This document shows, one piece after another, positions 26,861-35,566 of a stretch of 64,000 bases of DNA. Below the pieces are notes generated by a model. The model worked only from the letters and a program-made list of their open reading frames with translations, was not told where the DNA came from and searched no databases. This stretch comes from Butyrivibrio sp. VCD2006 (GTDB taxonomy: Bacteria > Bacillota > Clostridia > Lachnospirales > Lachnospiraceae). The position numbers were made by a program, and so were the translations under genes. The first letter of the stretch is position 1. Every line of letters starts with the position of its first letter. Where the stretch lies: positions 1 to 64,000 of the forward strand of contig NZ_AUIX01000021.1 of assembly GCF_000423925.1 (NCBI RefSeq), read 5' to 3'.

Positions 26861-28570
26861 ATGTTATACAATCTACATGTAAAGAATCTTGCTCTTATAA
26901 ATGAGCAGGAGGTTGACTTTGAGAACGGACTTAACATCATGAGTGGTGAGACCGGTGCCGGTAAGTCAGTGATAATCGGCAGCGTTAATCTGGCTCTGGG
27001 CGCTAAGGCTGATAGCGGAATGATCCGCACGGGAGCAGAATATGCTCTTATTGAGCTGACCTTTGGAATAAAAAATGAGGGACAGCTACGAAGACTTAAG
27101 GAGCTCGATATTCCTGTTGAAGATGATGGAACACTGATCCTTCAGAGAAAAATCATGGAGGGCAGGAGTGTTTGCAAGGCTAACGGCGAGACCGTAAGCG
27201 CAAGACAGCTTCGTGACCTTTCAAATATTCTTATTAACATCCATGGACAGAATGATCATCAGGAGCTTTTACACAAGAAAAAGCATCTTGAGATACTCGA
27301 TGATTTTTCAGGCGAAGAGCTTATAAAGCTCAAGGAAGAATGCAGCGCGGCTTATAGCAGCTGGACGGAAATTTTAAAAAAGCTCGATGAAACTAATCTC
27401 GATGAAAGAGAGCGAGAGAGACAAAAAGACCTCGCAAGCTTTGAGTACGATGAGATAACTGAGGCCGATCCTAAAGAGGGTGAAGATGAGGAGCTTGACA
27501 CCAAATATAGGAGAATGGTGAACTCACGTAAGATTGCCGAGGCAGCAGGTATCGCAGCTGAGGTAACGGGAGCCGGTGATGTTGGCGAGAGCGCAGCCGA
27601 TGCCATAGGCAGGGCAGTTAGAGAACTATCTTCTGTCAGCGGATATGATGACAAAGCAAGAGAACTTCTTGATCAGCTTTCTGATATCGATAATTTATTA
27701 TCGGATTTTAGGCATGCTATTTCATCCTATATCGATGAGCTTGAGTTTGATCCCGAAGATTTTGCCAATACAGAGGAGAGGCTCAACGTCATAAATCATC
27801 TTAAGGATAAGTACGGCGGAAGTATTGAAGCGGTTCTTAAGTACAGAGATGAGAAGGAAGAAGAACTCAAAAAGCTTGAGGATCTGTCTGCATACAGGGA
27901 AGAACTTCTCTTAGATGAGAAGAAGCTTCACAGTGAAGTTTTAGCAGCCTGCAAGAAAATTTCAGATCTTAGAAAAAAGAATGCTGATGTTTTGTCAGGA
28001 CTACTTAAAAAGGCCCTTCAGGATCTCAACTTTATCGATGTGAGATTTGAGATAGATGTTGATTCTTCAGAGGATAAGGCTTCAGCTAACGGATATGACG
28101 ATGTGGAATTTATGATTTCCACTAACCCCGGTGAGAAGATAAGACCCTTGGAGCAGGTTGCAAGCGGCGGTGAGCTTTCAAGAATTATGCTTGCGATTAA
28201 GACTGTAGTTGCGGAGAAGGACGACATCGACACTCTCATTTTTGATGAGATCGACGCGGGTATCAGCGGACAGACTGCCTGGAAGGTATCGGAGAAGCTT
28301 GGAATACTCGCAAGAGGACACCAGATTATCTGCATAACACATCTTCCGCAGATTGCCTCAATGGCGGACACTCACTATGAGATTGCCAAGGGAACTCACG
28401 AAGAGGATGGAAGTGAGAGAACCGTTACCCGCATAAGAAAGCTCTCTGATGATGAGAGGGCATCTGAACTTGCAAGAATGCTTGGCGGAGCACAGATAAC
28501 AGATTCCACCATGGAAAATGCGAGAGAGATGATGCGACAAGCTGATGGCGTTAAGAAAGAAATTGCATGA
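26861..28570 (+). CDS. recN: DNA repair protein RecN
   Basis: An SMC-like ATPase of double-strand-break repair. The Walker A motif is GETGAGKSVIIGSVNLALGAKAD, the coiled-coil arms occupy about residues 150-370, and the C-terminal half has EQVASGGELSRIMLAIK (signature) and DTLIFDEIDAGISGQTAWKV (Walker B). The length of 569 residues is normal. SD AAAGAGG precedes ATG 26861. Confidence 0.96.
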   Translation: MLYNLHVKNLALINEQEVDFENGLNIMSGETGAGKSVIIGSVNLALGAKADSGMIRTGAEYALIELTFGIKNEGQLRRLKELDIPVEDDGTLILQRKIMEGRSVCKANGETVSARQLRDLSNILINIHGQNDHQELLHKKKHLEILDDFSGEELIKLKEECSAAYSSWTEILKKLDETNLDERERERQKDLASFEYDEITEADPKEGEDEELDTKYRRMVNSRKIAEAAGIAAEVTGAGDVGESAADAIGRAVRELSSVSGYDDKARELLDQLSDIDNLLSDFRHAISSYIDELEFDPEDFANTEERLNVINHLKDKYGGSIEAVLKYRDEKEEELKKLEDLSAYREELLLDEKKLHSEVLAACKKISDLRKKNADVLSGLLKKALQDLNFIDVRFEIDVDSSEDKASANGYDDVEFMISTNPGEKIRPLEQVASGGELSRIMLAIKTVVAEKDDIDTLIFDEIDAGISGQTAWKVSEKLGILARGHQIICITHLPQIASMADTHYEIAKGTHEEDGSERTVTRIRKLSDDERASELARMLGGAQITDSTMENAREMMRQADGVKKEIA

Positions 28571-28614
28571 TAACAATGATCAGATGATTACAGATCCATG
28601 ACCGGAGATAAGAT

Positions 28615-29253
28615 ATGACACTAGATTACGACGATTTTTTAAACAGCATTATGGCCAGCATGGACAGGACCAAGCAGGTTGATGTTAATGACATACCAAA
28701 CATTGACCTGTATATGGACCAGTTGCTTACTTTTATGGACGAGAGCCTTAGAAAGTCATCAAGGCATCCTGATGTTGACAAGATCCTTACAAAGACCATG
28801 ATCAACAACTATGCCAAGAACGACCTTCTTCCGCCTCCCGTCAAGAAGAAGTATTCGAAGGACCATATCATACTTTTGATGTTTATCTATTACTATAAAA
28901 ACATGTTGTCCTTCAGTGACATTCAGACTCTCTTCGAGCCTGTCTACAAGAGGTTCGGAAAAGATGATGAAGACATTAACCTAAAGGATATCTATAAGAC
29001 TATTTATGATGAGCAGGAGGACATCATCGCTCATCTTAAGGAAGATATAAAGGAAAAGTATAAGCGTGCACAGGAGTCGTTCCCTGAGGCTAAGGGCCAG
29101 GATAAGAATGAGCTTCAGATGTTCAACTTTGTATCCATGCTTTCCTATGATGTTTTCATGAAAATGCTTCTCATCCAGAATATTATTGACCATATTCAGG
29201 AGGAGAGGGGCGAATCTGGAGAAAGAAAAGAGTACCGGAAAAAAAGAAAATAA
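28615..29253 (+). CDS. DUF1836 family protein (putative MerR-like DNA-binding)
   Basis: A 212-residue DUF1836 protein. IPNIDLYMDQLLTFMDESL and LTKTMINNYAKNDLLPPPVKKKYSKDHIILLMFIYYYKNMLSFSDIQTL match the conserved MerR-like helix-turn-helix region. Function is unknown. The stop codon lies inside the first unit of a 22-bp tandem repeat, so the basic C-terminal tail (YRKKRK) is itself repeat-derived. SD GGAGA precedes ATG 28615. Confidence 0.8.
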   Translation: MTLDYDDFLNSIMASMDRTKQVDVNDIPNIDLYMDQLLTFMDESLRKSSRHPDVDKILTKTMINNYAKNDLLPPPVKKKYSKDHIILLMFIYYYKNMLSFSDIQTLFEPVYKRFGKDDEDINLKDIYKTIYDEQEDIIAHLKEDIKEKYKRAQESFPEAKGQDKNELQMFNFVSMLSYDVFMKMLLIQNIIDHIQEERGESGERKEYRKKRK

Positions 29254-29425
29254 TTCTTGGAAAAAAAGAAAATAATTCTTGGAAAAGAAGAAAATTATTC
29301 TTGGAAAAGAAGAAAATAATTCTTGGAAAACAAGAAAATAATTCTTGGAAAAGAAGAAAATAATTCTTGGAAAAGAAGAAAATTATTCTTGGAAAAGAAG
29401 AAAATTATTCTTGGAAAAGAAGAGC
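29237..29425 (+). repeat. 22-bp tandem repeat, eight units plus a partial
   Basis: The unit reads roughly TCTTGGAAAAGAAGAAAATAAT. TCTTGG occurs at 29255, 29277, 29299, 29321, 29343, 29365, 29387 and 29409, exactly 22 bases apart every time. The first partial unit is the end of the DUF1836 coding sequence including its TAA. Units alternate between AAATAAT and AAATTAT endings. Confidence 0.95.
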
Positions 29426-29441
29426 AGTAATATTATATATG

Positions 29442-29483
29442 CCTTCTCCTTGGGGAGAAGGTGCCCGAAGGGCGGATGAGGGG
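29442..29483 (+). repeat. Dispersed two-hairpin repeat, copy 6 (before pcrA)
   Basis: CCTTCTCC.../GGAGAAGG, then GCCC-GAA-GGGC, then GGATGAGGGG. The second stem is shortened and its bases are changed in a compensated way. Confidence 0.85.
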
Positions 29484-29509
29484 ATTTTCAGAAAGGTTTG
29501 ATTTTTTTA

Positions 29510-31963
29510 ATGAGTATATACGATACACTTAATACCGAACAGAAAAAAGCGGTTCTGCAGACAGATGGTCCGGTACTGATACTTGCGGGAGCAGGTTCCG
29601 GAAAGACCAGAGTGTTGACACACAGAATCGCTTATTTGATTGATGAATGCGGAGTTAATCCCTGGAACATTCTTGCCATTACCTTTACGAATAAGGCAGC
29701 AGGCGAGATGAGAGAAAGGGTTGATAAGATTGTTGGCTTTGGCGCAGAGAGCATTTGGGTTGCGACTTTTCACTCAACCTGTGTGAGGATTCTTAGACGC
29801 TACGCTGACAGACTCGGATATGATAACAATTTTACGATCTATGACACCGATGATTCAAAGTCCGTTTTAAAGGACATCTGTAAGAGATATCAGCTTGAGA
29901 CTACAACGCTAAAACTCAGAAATATCCAGAACTCAATATCTCATGCGAAGGATAATTGCGTTGATGCTGAAGAGTACAGACTTGCGTCAGGCGGAGACAG
30001 AAACAAGGAAAAAATCGCCAAGGCATACATGGAGTATCAGAGCACTCTTAAAAAGAACAATGCCATGGACTTTGATGATCTTTTGCTTAATACTGTAAAG
30101 CTTTTCAAGGACGAGCCTGAGGTACTTGCGCAGTATCAGGAGAGATTTAAGTACATCATGGTGGACGAGTACCAGGATACAAACAATGTGCAGTTTGAGT
30201 TTGTAAGACTTCTTGCCGACAGATATAAGAACCTTTGCGTCGTAGGTGACGATGATCAGAGTATTTACAGATTCCGCGGTGCGAATATCAGGAATATCCT
30301 GGACTTTGAAAAGGTGTATCCGGATGCTACAGTAATAAAGCTTGAGCAGAATTACAGATCTACACAGAGCATCCTTGATGCGGCAAACGCAGTCATCAGA
30401 CATAATTACGGAAGAAAAGATAAGGCACTTTGGACCGATGAAGGTAAGGGCGAGCTTGTAAGACTTAAGGTAGTTGGACAGGCTCCTGAGGAAGCTGACT
30501 TTGTAGCCTCAGAGATTTGCAAATTAAAGAAAACCGGAAAGGCTGATTATCGCGATATCGCCGTTTTATACAGAACTAATGCACAGTCACGACTTTTGGA
30601 AGAACGATTTGTTTACGAGGGAATTCCCTATGATCTTGTGGGCGGAGTAAACTTCTATGGAAGACGTGAGATCAAGGATCTTTTGGCATATCTTAAAACC
30701 ATTGATTCAGGTGCGGATGATCTTGCGGCGAGACGTATCATAAATGTACCCAAGCGCGGCATCGGTGCTACCAGCATCACTCATGTTCAGGAGTACGCAG
30801 ATAAGGCTAATATCAGTTTTCTTAAGGCATGTGCGGAAGCTGACATGATTCCGGGACTTAATAAAACTGCTCAGGCTAAGTGCAAAGCATTTGCGAATAT
30901 GATCACTGTTTTCAGAGCCTTTGCTAAGGAAGCAAGACTTGATCAGCTCATGCAGCATATTATAAGAGAGATTGGCTACATCGATTACCTCTATACGATT
31001 GATGAAGATGCGAATACTGAGGATAACGAGCGTGAGCAGAACGTGGACGAACTTATTTCCAAGATGGCCGGCTATGAGGACAAGGAGGAAGAGCCTACAC
31101 TTACGGGATTCCTTGAGGAAGTGGCTCTCGTGGCTGACATCGATAATGTCTCAGAGGATGATGATAAGGTTCTTTTAATGACACTCCACAGCGCTAAGGG
31201 GCTTGAGTTTGACCATGTTTATCTGACAGGTATGGAGGAGAATGTTTTCCCGAGCTTTATGGCGCTCATGAACGAGGGTGAAGATCCTGAGGGACTTGAG
31301 GAAGAGAGGCGTCTTGCTTATGTGGGAATCACAAGAGCAAGGAAGCATCTGACTCTCACAACTGCGAGAAGCAGAATGACAAGGGGACAGCTTCAGTACA
31401 ATGCTATCAGCAGATTTGTATCAGAGATACCTGATGAGCTTCTGGAGAAGGTAGGAGCAGCAGAGGCTGCCTATATGTATGACGGTGGCGAATCCATCGA
31501 TGACGATGATGATATCGATCTGGATACAGGCAGGATCTTTAAGAAAAAGATGGATTTTTCTAAGCCCACCTATGCAGCGGGAACGGCAAGCTCACCGCTT
31601 CACAGAAGTGCTTACGGAGGAACAAAAGCTGCCACGCAGCCTGCTTATGGTAGACCTGTGGCTAAGCCAGCACCTCCTAAGAAGAGAGCGGTTCCAAAGG
31701 ATAAACCTTTCATAGCGGGAGCGGCAAGTGCCCACAGCAAGGCTTCACTCGGAAAGCCCGGACTTGCAGGTCTGTCAAAAGGAGCACCTGCATCAGCAGC
31801 ACTTGAGTACGGTGTCGGAGATAGGGTTGCCCATGTAAAATTCGGAGCCGGAACAGTGCTTGATATTGTGAAGGAACCCAGAGATTATAAGGTTACAATC
31901 AATTTTGACGAGTATGGACAGAAGATAATGTTCGCCGCTTTTGCTAAGCTTAAAAAAATATAA
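29510..31963 (+). CDS. pcrA: UvrD/PcrA-family 3'-5' DNA helicase
   Basis: An SF1A helicase acting in repair and in removal of proteins from DNA. Motifs seen are LNTEQKKAV (Q motif), LAGAGSGKTRVLTHR (I), AITFTNKAAGEMRER (Ia), MVDEYQDTN (II), VVGDDDQSIYRFRGA (III), EQNYRST (IV), LLMTLHSAKGLEFDHVYLTG (V) and RRLAYVGITRARKHL (VI). The C-terminus has a PcrA-type extension ending in a Tudor-like VGDRVAHVKFGAGTVLDI. ATG 29510 is preferred over an upstream in-frame start at 29498. Length 817 residues. Confidence 0.96.
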   Translation: MSIYDTLNTEQKKAVLQTDGPVLILAGAGSGKTRVLTHRIAYLIDECGVNPWNILAITFTNKAAGEMRERVDKIVGFGAESIWVATFHSTCVRILRRYADRLGYDNNFTIYDTDDSKSVLKDICKRYQLETTTLKLRNIQNSISHAKDNCVDAEEYRLASGGDRNKEKIAKAYMEYQSTLKKNNAMDFDDLLLNTVKLFKDEPEVLAQYQERFKYIMVDEYQDTNNVQFEFVRLLADRYKNLCVVGDDDQSIYRFRGANIRNILDFEKVYPDATVIKLEQNYRSTQSILDAANAVIRHNYGRKDKALWTDEGKGELVRLKVVGQAPEEADFVASEICKLKKTGKADYRDIAVLYRTNAQSRLLEERFVYEGIPYDLVGGVNFYGRREIKDLLAYLKTIDSGADDLAARRIINVPKRGIGATSITHVQEYADKANISFLKACAEADMIPGLNKTAQAKCKAFANMITVFRAFAKEARLDQLMQHIIREIGYIDYLYTIDEDANTEDNEREQNVDELISKMAGYEDKEEEPTLTGFLEEVALVADIDNVSEDDDKVLLMTLHSAKGLEFDHVYLTGMEENVFPSFMALMNEGEDPEGLEEERRLAYVGITRARKHLTLTTARSRMTRGQLQYNAISRFVSEIPDELLEKVGAAEAAYMYDGGESIDDDDDIDLDTGRIFKKKMDFSKPTYAAGTASSPLHRSAYGGTKAATQPAYGRPVAKPAPPKKRAVPKDKPFIAGAASAHSKASLGKPGLAGLSKGAPASAALEYGVGDRVAHVKFGAGTVLDIVKEPRDYKVTINFDEYGQKIMFAAFAKLKKI

Positions 31964-32045
31964 ACTGTGCTAAAGCGATAGAAACATTACCATTTATTGG
32001 ATATAATTATATTTGTAATTGTGTCAGATAAGTTGATATATTAAG

Positions 32046-32094
32046 CCTTCCCACTTTTAAGGTGGAAGGTGTCAGCGAAGCTGACGGATGAGGG
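32046..32094 (+). repeat. Dispersed two-hairpin repeat, copy 7 (after pcrA)
   Basis: CCTTCCCAC.../GTGGAAGG, GTCAGC-GAA-GCTGAC, GGATGAGGG. The first stem here has CCAC/GTGG in place of CCCC/GGGG, again a compensated change. Confidence 0.88.
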
Positions 32095-32130
32095 TTTAAG
32101 TAACTATAGTATCTTGGAAAGGGGAATGTA

Positions 32131-32397
32131 ATGGATAAGAACAGAATTGAAGAACTTCTTGAGATGACAAGAATCAATGAACTTTTGGAGAAGAAGGAAG
32201 CAGCAAACGCTAAGAAGCCCGCGAACATAGTATTGTGGTGCCTGGCAGTTTTCGGAGCAATTGCAGCAGTAGCGACAATCGCTTATCTCGTTTTCGATTA
32301 CATGATGCCCGAGTACGAGGATGATTATGATTATGACGATGACGATTTCGACGACTTTGATGATGACGATTTCGTTGATCTGGATTTGGAGAAATGA
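32131..32397 (+). CDS. Small single-pass membrane protein with acidic tail
   Basis: An 88-residue protein with one transmembrane helix (about residues 31-53, NIVLWCLAVFGAIAAVATIAYLVF) and a C-terminal tail of Asp, Glu and Tyr (DDYDYDDDDFDDFDDDDF). The N-terminal 28 residues are charged and probably helical. I do not recognise a named family. SD AAAGGGG precedes ATG 32131, and the stop overlaps the start of rlmD by 4 bases. Confidence 0.75.
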   Translation: MDKNRIEELLEMTRINELLEKKEAANAKKPANIVLWCLAVFGAIAAVATIAYLVFDYMMPEYEDDYDYDDDDFDDFDDDDFVDLDLEK

Positions 32398-33809
32398 AGA
32401 AAAAAGATATAGTAACGGGCAGAATTGTTCGAGTTGAATTTCCTAACAAGGGAATCATGGAGACACCTGAAGGAAAGGTAATCGTAAAGAATACCCTTCC
32501 CGGTCAGAAGGTGTCCAGTGTGATTATTAAAAACAGAAATGGCAGAGCAGAAGGTAGGCTCCTCGAGGTTCTCGAAGAGCCTATTGATGCTATAGAAAGC
32601 CCCTGCATTCACTTCGGTAAATGCGGAGGCTGTAGTTATCTTACCATGCCTTATGTCAAGGAGCTTGGCATGAAGGAGCAGCAGGTAAGACACATCCTTA
32701 ATCCTATTCTGGAGAGACAGGAACAGAACTACACTTGGGAAGGTATAAAAACCAGCCCTATCAAATTTGCATACAGAAATAAGATGGAGTTTACCTTCGG
32801 CGATGAAGAGCTTGGCGGACCCCTTGCTCTTGGCATGCACAAAAGAAACAGCATGCATGACATAGTAAGTGTTACAGGCTGCCGAATCGTCGACGATGAC
32901 TACAACAGCATCCTCAGCGCAACACTCTCATATTTCGGAGAGATGTACAGGGATGAAAAAATCACCTTCTACCACAGAATGAAACAGGAGGGCTATCTTC
33001 GACACCTTCTCGTAAGAAAGGCTCAGAAGACTGGCGATATCCTGATCGATATAGTAACAACAACTCAGGAAGATCATAATCTTATGGATTATGCTGAGAT
33101 GCTTTTGACTCTGGAGCTTTCCGGCCATATTGTGGGAATCCTTCACACTAAAAATGATGCCAAGGCTGATGCTATCATAGATGAGGGCACAACCATTCTC
33201 TATGGCCAGGATTATTTTTATGAGGAGCTTCTTGGACTTAAGTTCAGGATCACACCCTTCTCATTCTTTCAGACCAATTCACTTAGTGCAGAGGTTCTTT
33301 ACGGAACAGTCAGAGAGTACATTGACGGACTCTACGACAACACCAGTGAGGATCCCGGTGACAAGATAATCTACGATCTTTACTGCGGTACAGGAACAAT
33401 AGCGCAGATAATTGCACCCATTGCCAACAAGGTTATCGGTGTTGAAATAGTTGAAGAAGCAGTTGCTGCAGCCAAGGAAAATGCTGCACGCAACCGCCTT
33501 GTGGATTGCGAATTCATCGCAGGAGACGTCCTGAAGGTCCTTGATGACATCACAGAAAAACCTGATCTCATCATCCTTGACCCTCCCCGCGAAGGCATCA
33601 ACCCCAAGGCCCTTAAGAAGATCATCGACTATGGCGTGAAGCACATGATCTACGTCAGCTGCAAACCTACATCCCTTGCTCGTGACCTCGAGATATTCGC
33701 CGAGGGCGGATATTACGTTCAGAGAGCAGTGGCTGTGGATCAGTTCCCCTGGACTAATCATGTTGAAACCGTCGCCCTGTTAACGAAGACAAGCGGTAGC
33801 GAAGGCTGA
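32394..33809 (+). CDS. rlmD: 23S rRNA (uracil-5-)-methyltransferase (RlmD/RumA type)
   Basis: A SAM-dependent uracil-C5 methyltransferase of 23S rRNA. An N-terminal TRAM-like beta-barrel is followed by an iron-sulfur cluster motif (CIHFGKCGGCSYL, Cys spacing 5 and 2). The methyltransferase core has YDLYCGTGTIAQIIA (SAM binding), ILDPPREGI and the catalytic IYVSCKPTSLARDL, ending in the conserved HVETVALLTK. The length of 471 residues is normal. This is the last core gene before the accessory region, and degraded copies of its 3' end recur at 36.9, 45.5 and 48.3 kb. Confidence 0.94.
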   Translation: MKKKDIVTGRIVRVEFPNKGIMETPEGKVIVKNTLPGQKVSSVIIKNRNGRAEGRLLEVLEEPIDAIESPCIHFGKCGGCSYLTMPYVKELGMKEQQVRHILNPILERQEQNYTWEGIKTSPIKFAYRNKMEFTFGDEELGGPLALGMHKRNSMHDIVSVTGCRIVDDDYNSILSATLSYFGEMYRDEKITFYHRMKQEGYLRHLLVRKAQKTGDILIDIVTTTQEDHNLMDYAEMLLTLELSGHIVGILHTKNDAKADAIIDEGTTILYGQDYFYEELLGLKFRITPFSFFQTNSLSAEVLYGTVREYIDGLYDNTSEDPGDKIIYDLYCGTGTIAQIIAPIANKVIGVEIVEEAVAAAKENAARNRLVDCEFIAGDVLKVLDDITEKPDLIILDPPREGINPKALKKIIDYGVKHMIYVSCKPTSLARDLEIFAEGGYYVQRAVAVDQFPWTNHVETVALLTKTSGSEG

Positions 33810-34015
33810 GTGTTACAGGCGCGGTTGTTCTGGCGAGCCCCGTATTTTGGGGCGAGAGCAGAACTTCATTGTGAAATAGTGGTGGGAAGTAATGCGGGTT
33901 TGAGGCGATTTATAAAGGAAACTGGTCGACTTAAGGAGGTATCGGTTTGACTCCTAGGGAATTGGTCGACTTATCAAGAGAGTATTTTAGAATTATATCT
34001 TAGATTATTCTAGTT
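33810..34015. other. Gap between rlmD and the first hairpin-array locus
   Basis: No gene is supported. A stem GTTCTG/CAGAAC enclosing CCCC/GGGG lies at about 33827-33864, perhaps the rlmD terminator though no T-run follows. The 10-base TGGTCGACTT occurs twice (about 33923 and 33964), flanking an AAGGAGG. The start of the accessory region falls somewhere here. Confidence 0.5.
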
Positions 34016-34017
34016 TT

Positions 34018-34038
34018 GCGGCTGGCGTGGCCAGCCGC
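34018..34038 (+). promoter_or_regulatory. GCGGCTGGC/GCCAGCCGC dyad before array 1
   Basis: A perfect nine-base dyad around GTG. It resembles the GCGGTTGAC/GTCAGCCGC dyads that stand before arrays 2 and 3, but here no TTGACA/TATAAT pair is built into it and I could not find a convincing promoter for this locus. Confidence 0.6.
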
Positions 34039-34119
34039 GCATCTATTCCGCACAATGGCTTATGATGCTATTGTGATCGGACTATTTCCAAGTTATTTGA
34101 ACTATTTTTGTTTTTGGGG

Positions 34120-34478
34120 ACTGTTGGATTTTGATGTTTTTGGATTTGCAACAGGCTGAAAACTTGGGGCATTCCTGTTGAAATTGTTGGCTTGTTAGAT
34201 TTCAACAGTGATAAAAGGCGGCATTTGCCTGTTGTAATATGTGATAATGAGAACTTCAACAGGTAGGAATAGCCTGAACTTCCTGTTGGAAATGAGATAT
34301 TTGCTGATTTCAACAGGTGGAAATATCTAAAATAGTCTGTTGGAAATCGAAATATATTGATTTCAACAGGCTAAGGCGGTGTAAACAGCCTGTTGAAATA
34401 TGATAAAACTGGATTATCAGCAGGAAAACAAGGATAAAAACAGCCTGTTGAGAACTTGGAAAATGTAAATTCAACAGG
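34120..34478 (+). repeat. Array 1: seven hairpins with 54-bp period upstream of the nuclease-like gene
   Basis: Left arms (CCTGTTG or close) start at 34120, 34174, 34228, 34282, 34336, 34389 and 34444, with intervals of 54, 54, 54, 54, 53 and 55. Each is matched about 29 bases on by CAACAGG, often extended to GAAAT/ATTTC. Hairpins span about 36 bases and spacers about 18, so arms alternate in orientation about every 27 bases. Loops and spacers vary in sequence but scarcely in length. No ORF of note lies within. Confidence 0.92.
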
Positions 34479-34493
34479 AGAGCATGAGTAGAA

Positions 34494-34560
34494 ACTTCAA
34501 GCCCCAAAACAAGATAGCTGTATCAGACCATTTTGCTGACGTCAGCAAAATGGTTGAAGT
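34494..34560. repeat. Perfect 26-bp palindrome inside a longer stem, between array 1 and its gene
   Basis: CCATTTTGCTGAC at 34528-34540 is followed directly by its exact complement to 34553. ACTTCAA (34494-34500) and TTGAAGT (34554-34560) can close a wider stem around it. Loci 2 and 3 have nothing like it; in them the gene starts about 80 bases after the last array unit, against 175 here, so this may be an insertion. Confidence 0.8.
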
Positions 34561-34618
34561 AGTTGGAAAAGGGAATATTACAGAAGACACATAAATAGAA
34601 AGAGGAACAATATATTAA

Positions 34619-35422
34619 ATGCATGGATTAAAAGAATTATTGTCATTAGAGGAACAGAGATTAAAGATTATCAAAGCGAATGTTGATGGCAGGCTCATTG
34701 ATGTGCCAAATGGCACTGTTAGAGTGACATCATCCAAGGATAAGGTTCAATATATACATTGTGTTGAAGATGAAAATGAAACTGGCTACAAGCTTAGCTA
34801 TATCAAGAAAGATGATATGGCACTTGTCTATCGACTCGCGCAGAAATCTTACGATCAGAAAATAAAAAAGCTTGTAGACAGGCGTTTAAAGCAGCTAGAT
34901 AAACTAACCAATGAATACGAGGATAATGAGATAGAAGAAATCTATGACAAGCTTCATCCAAACAGGAAAACGCTGATTAACCCGGTAGAAATACCCTGGG
35001 AGGAGAAACTTACAGACTGGAAGAGTAATCCATATGTAGGAAAAGAGTTTGCTCCTGGTATACCTGAAATCTATACCAAGAAGGGTGAAAGAGTTCGCTC
35101 TAAATCGGAGAAAATCTTAGCGGATACCTTTTATGATCTGGGAATTGAATACAAGTATGAGTGTCCATTGAAGCTAAAAGGCTATGGAGTCGTATATCCG
35201 GATTTCACTTTCCTTAGGAAAAGAGATGGCAAGGAAATCTACTGGGAGCATGACGGAAGAATGGATGATCCGGCTTATGCGGAGAAAGCTATACGAAAGA
35301 TAAATTCCTACATTGCAAATGGAATATTTCCGGGAGAACACCTGATAATATCTTACGAATCATCGGGAGTAGTAATCAATGACAAGATTATTAAAATGAT
35401 GATTACAAAGTATTTAATCTGA
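34619..35422 (+). CDS. PD-(D/E)XK/DUF559-like nuclease-domain protein, array-associated copy 1
   Basis: A 267-residue protein with two paralogues in this window (53488 and 60004). The C-terminal part looks like a PD-(D/E)XK fold: Glu164 in RSKSEKILADT, Pro194-Asp195 in VVYPDFTFL, then Glu206 and Glu210 in KEIYWEHDG and a basic helix AEKAIRKINSYIANG, resembling DUF559/Vsr-type endonucleases. The N-terminal 150 residues are charged, with a segment GTVRVTSSKDKVQYIHC and a helical stretch rich in Lys and Arg that could bind nucleic acid. I know the family only as uncharacterised. ATG 34619 aligns with the starts of both paralogues. Nuclease activity is inferred. Confidence 0.8.
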   Translation: MHGLKELLSLEEQRLKIIKANVDGRLIDVPNGTVRVTSSKDKVQYIHCVEDENETGYKLSYIKKDDMALVYRLAQKSYDQKIKKLVDRRLKQLDKLTNEYEDNEIEEIYDKLHPNRKTLINPVEIPWEEKLTDWKSNPYVGKEFAPGIPEIYTKKGERVRSKSEKILADTFYDLGIEYKYECPLKLKGYGVVYPDFTFLRKRDGKEIYWEHDGRMDDPAYAEKAIRKINSYIANGIFPGEHLIISYESSGVVINDKIIKMMITKYLI

Positions 35423-35566
35423 TATTAAAGAGAATCTACATAATAAGCTCACAGAGTGCAGAAATACATGATTGTAGCTATTGTGTATGCTGGAAAGCCC
35501 GGCTATGCTATGATTATTCGGGGCGAGAGTTATAAGTCGGCGAGGAAAACTTAAAAGGATTTTAGT

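Noticed and set aside
33810..34015. Integrase or att core directly after rlmD
   Set aside because: No recombinase gene or long direct repeat pair could be shown; only the decayed rlmD tails support insertion at this site.
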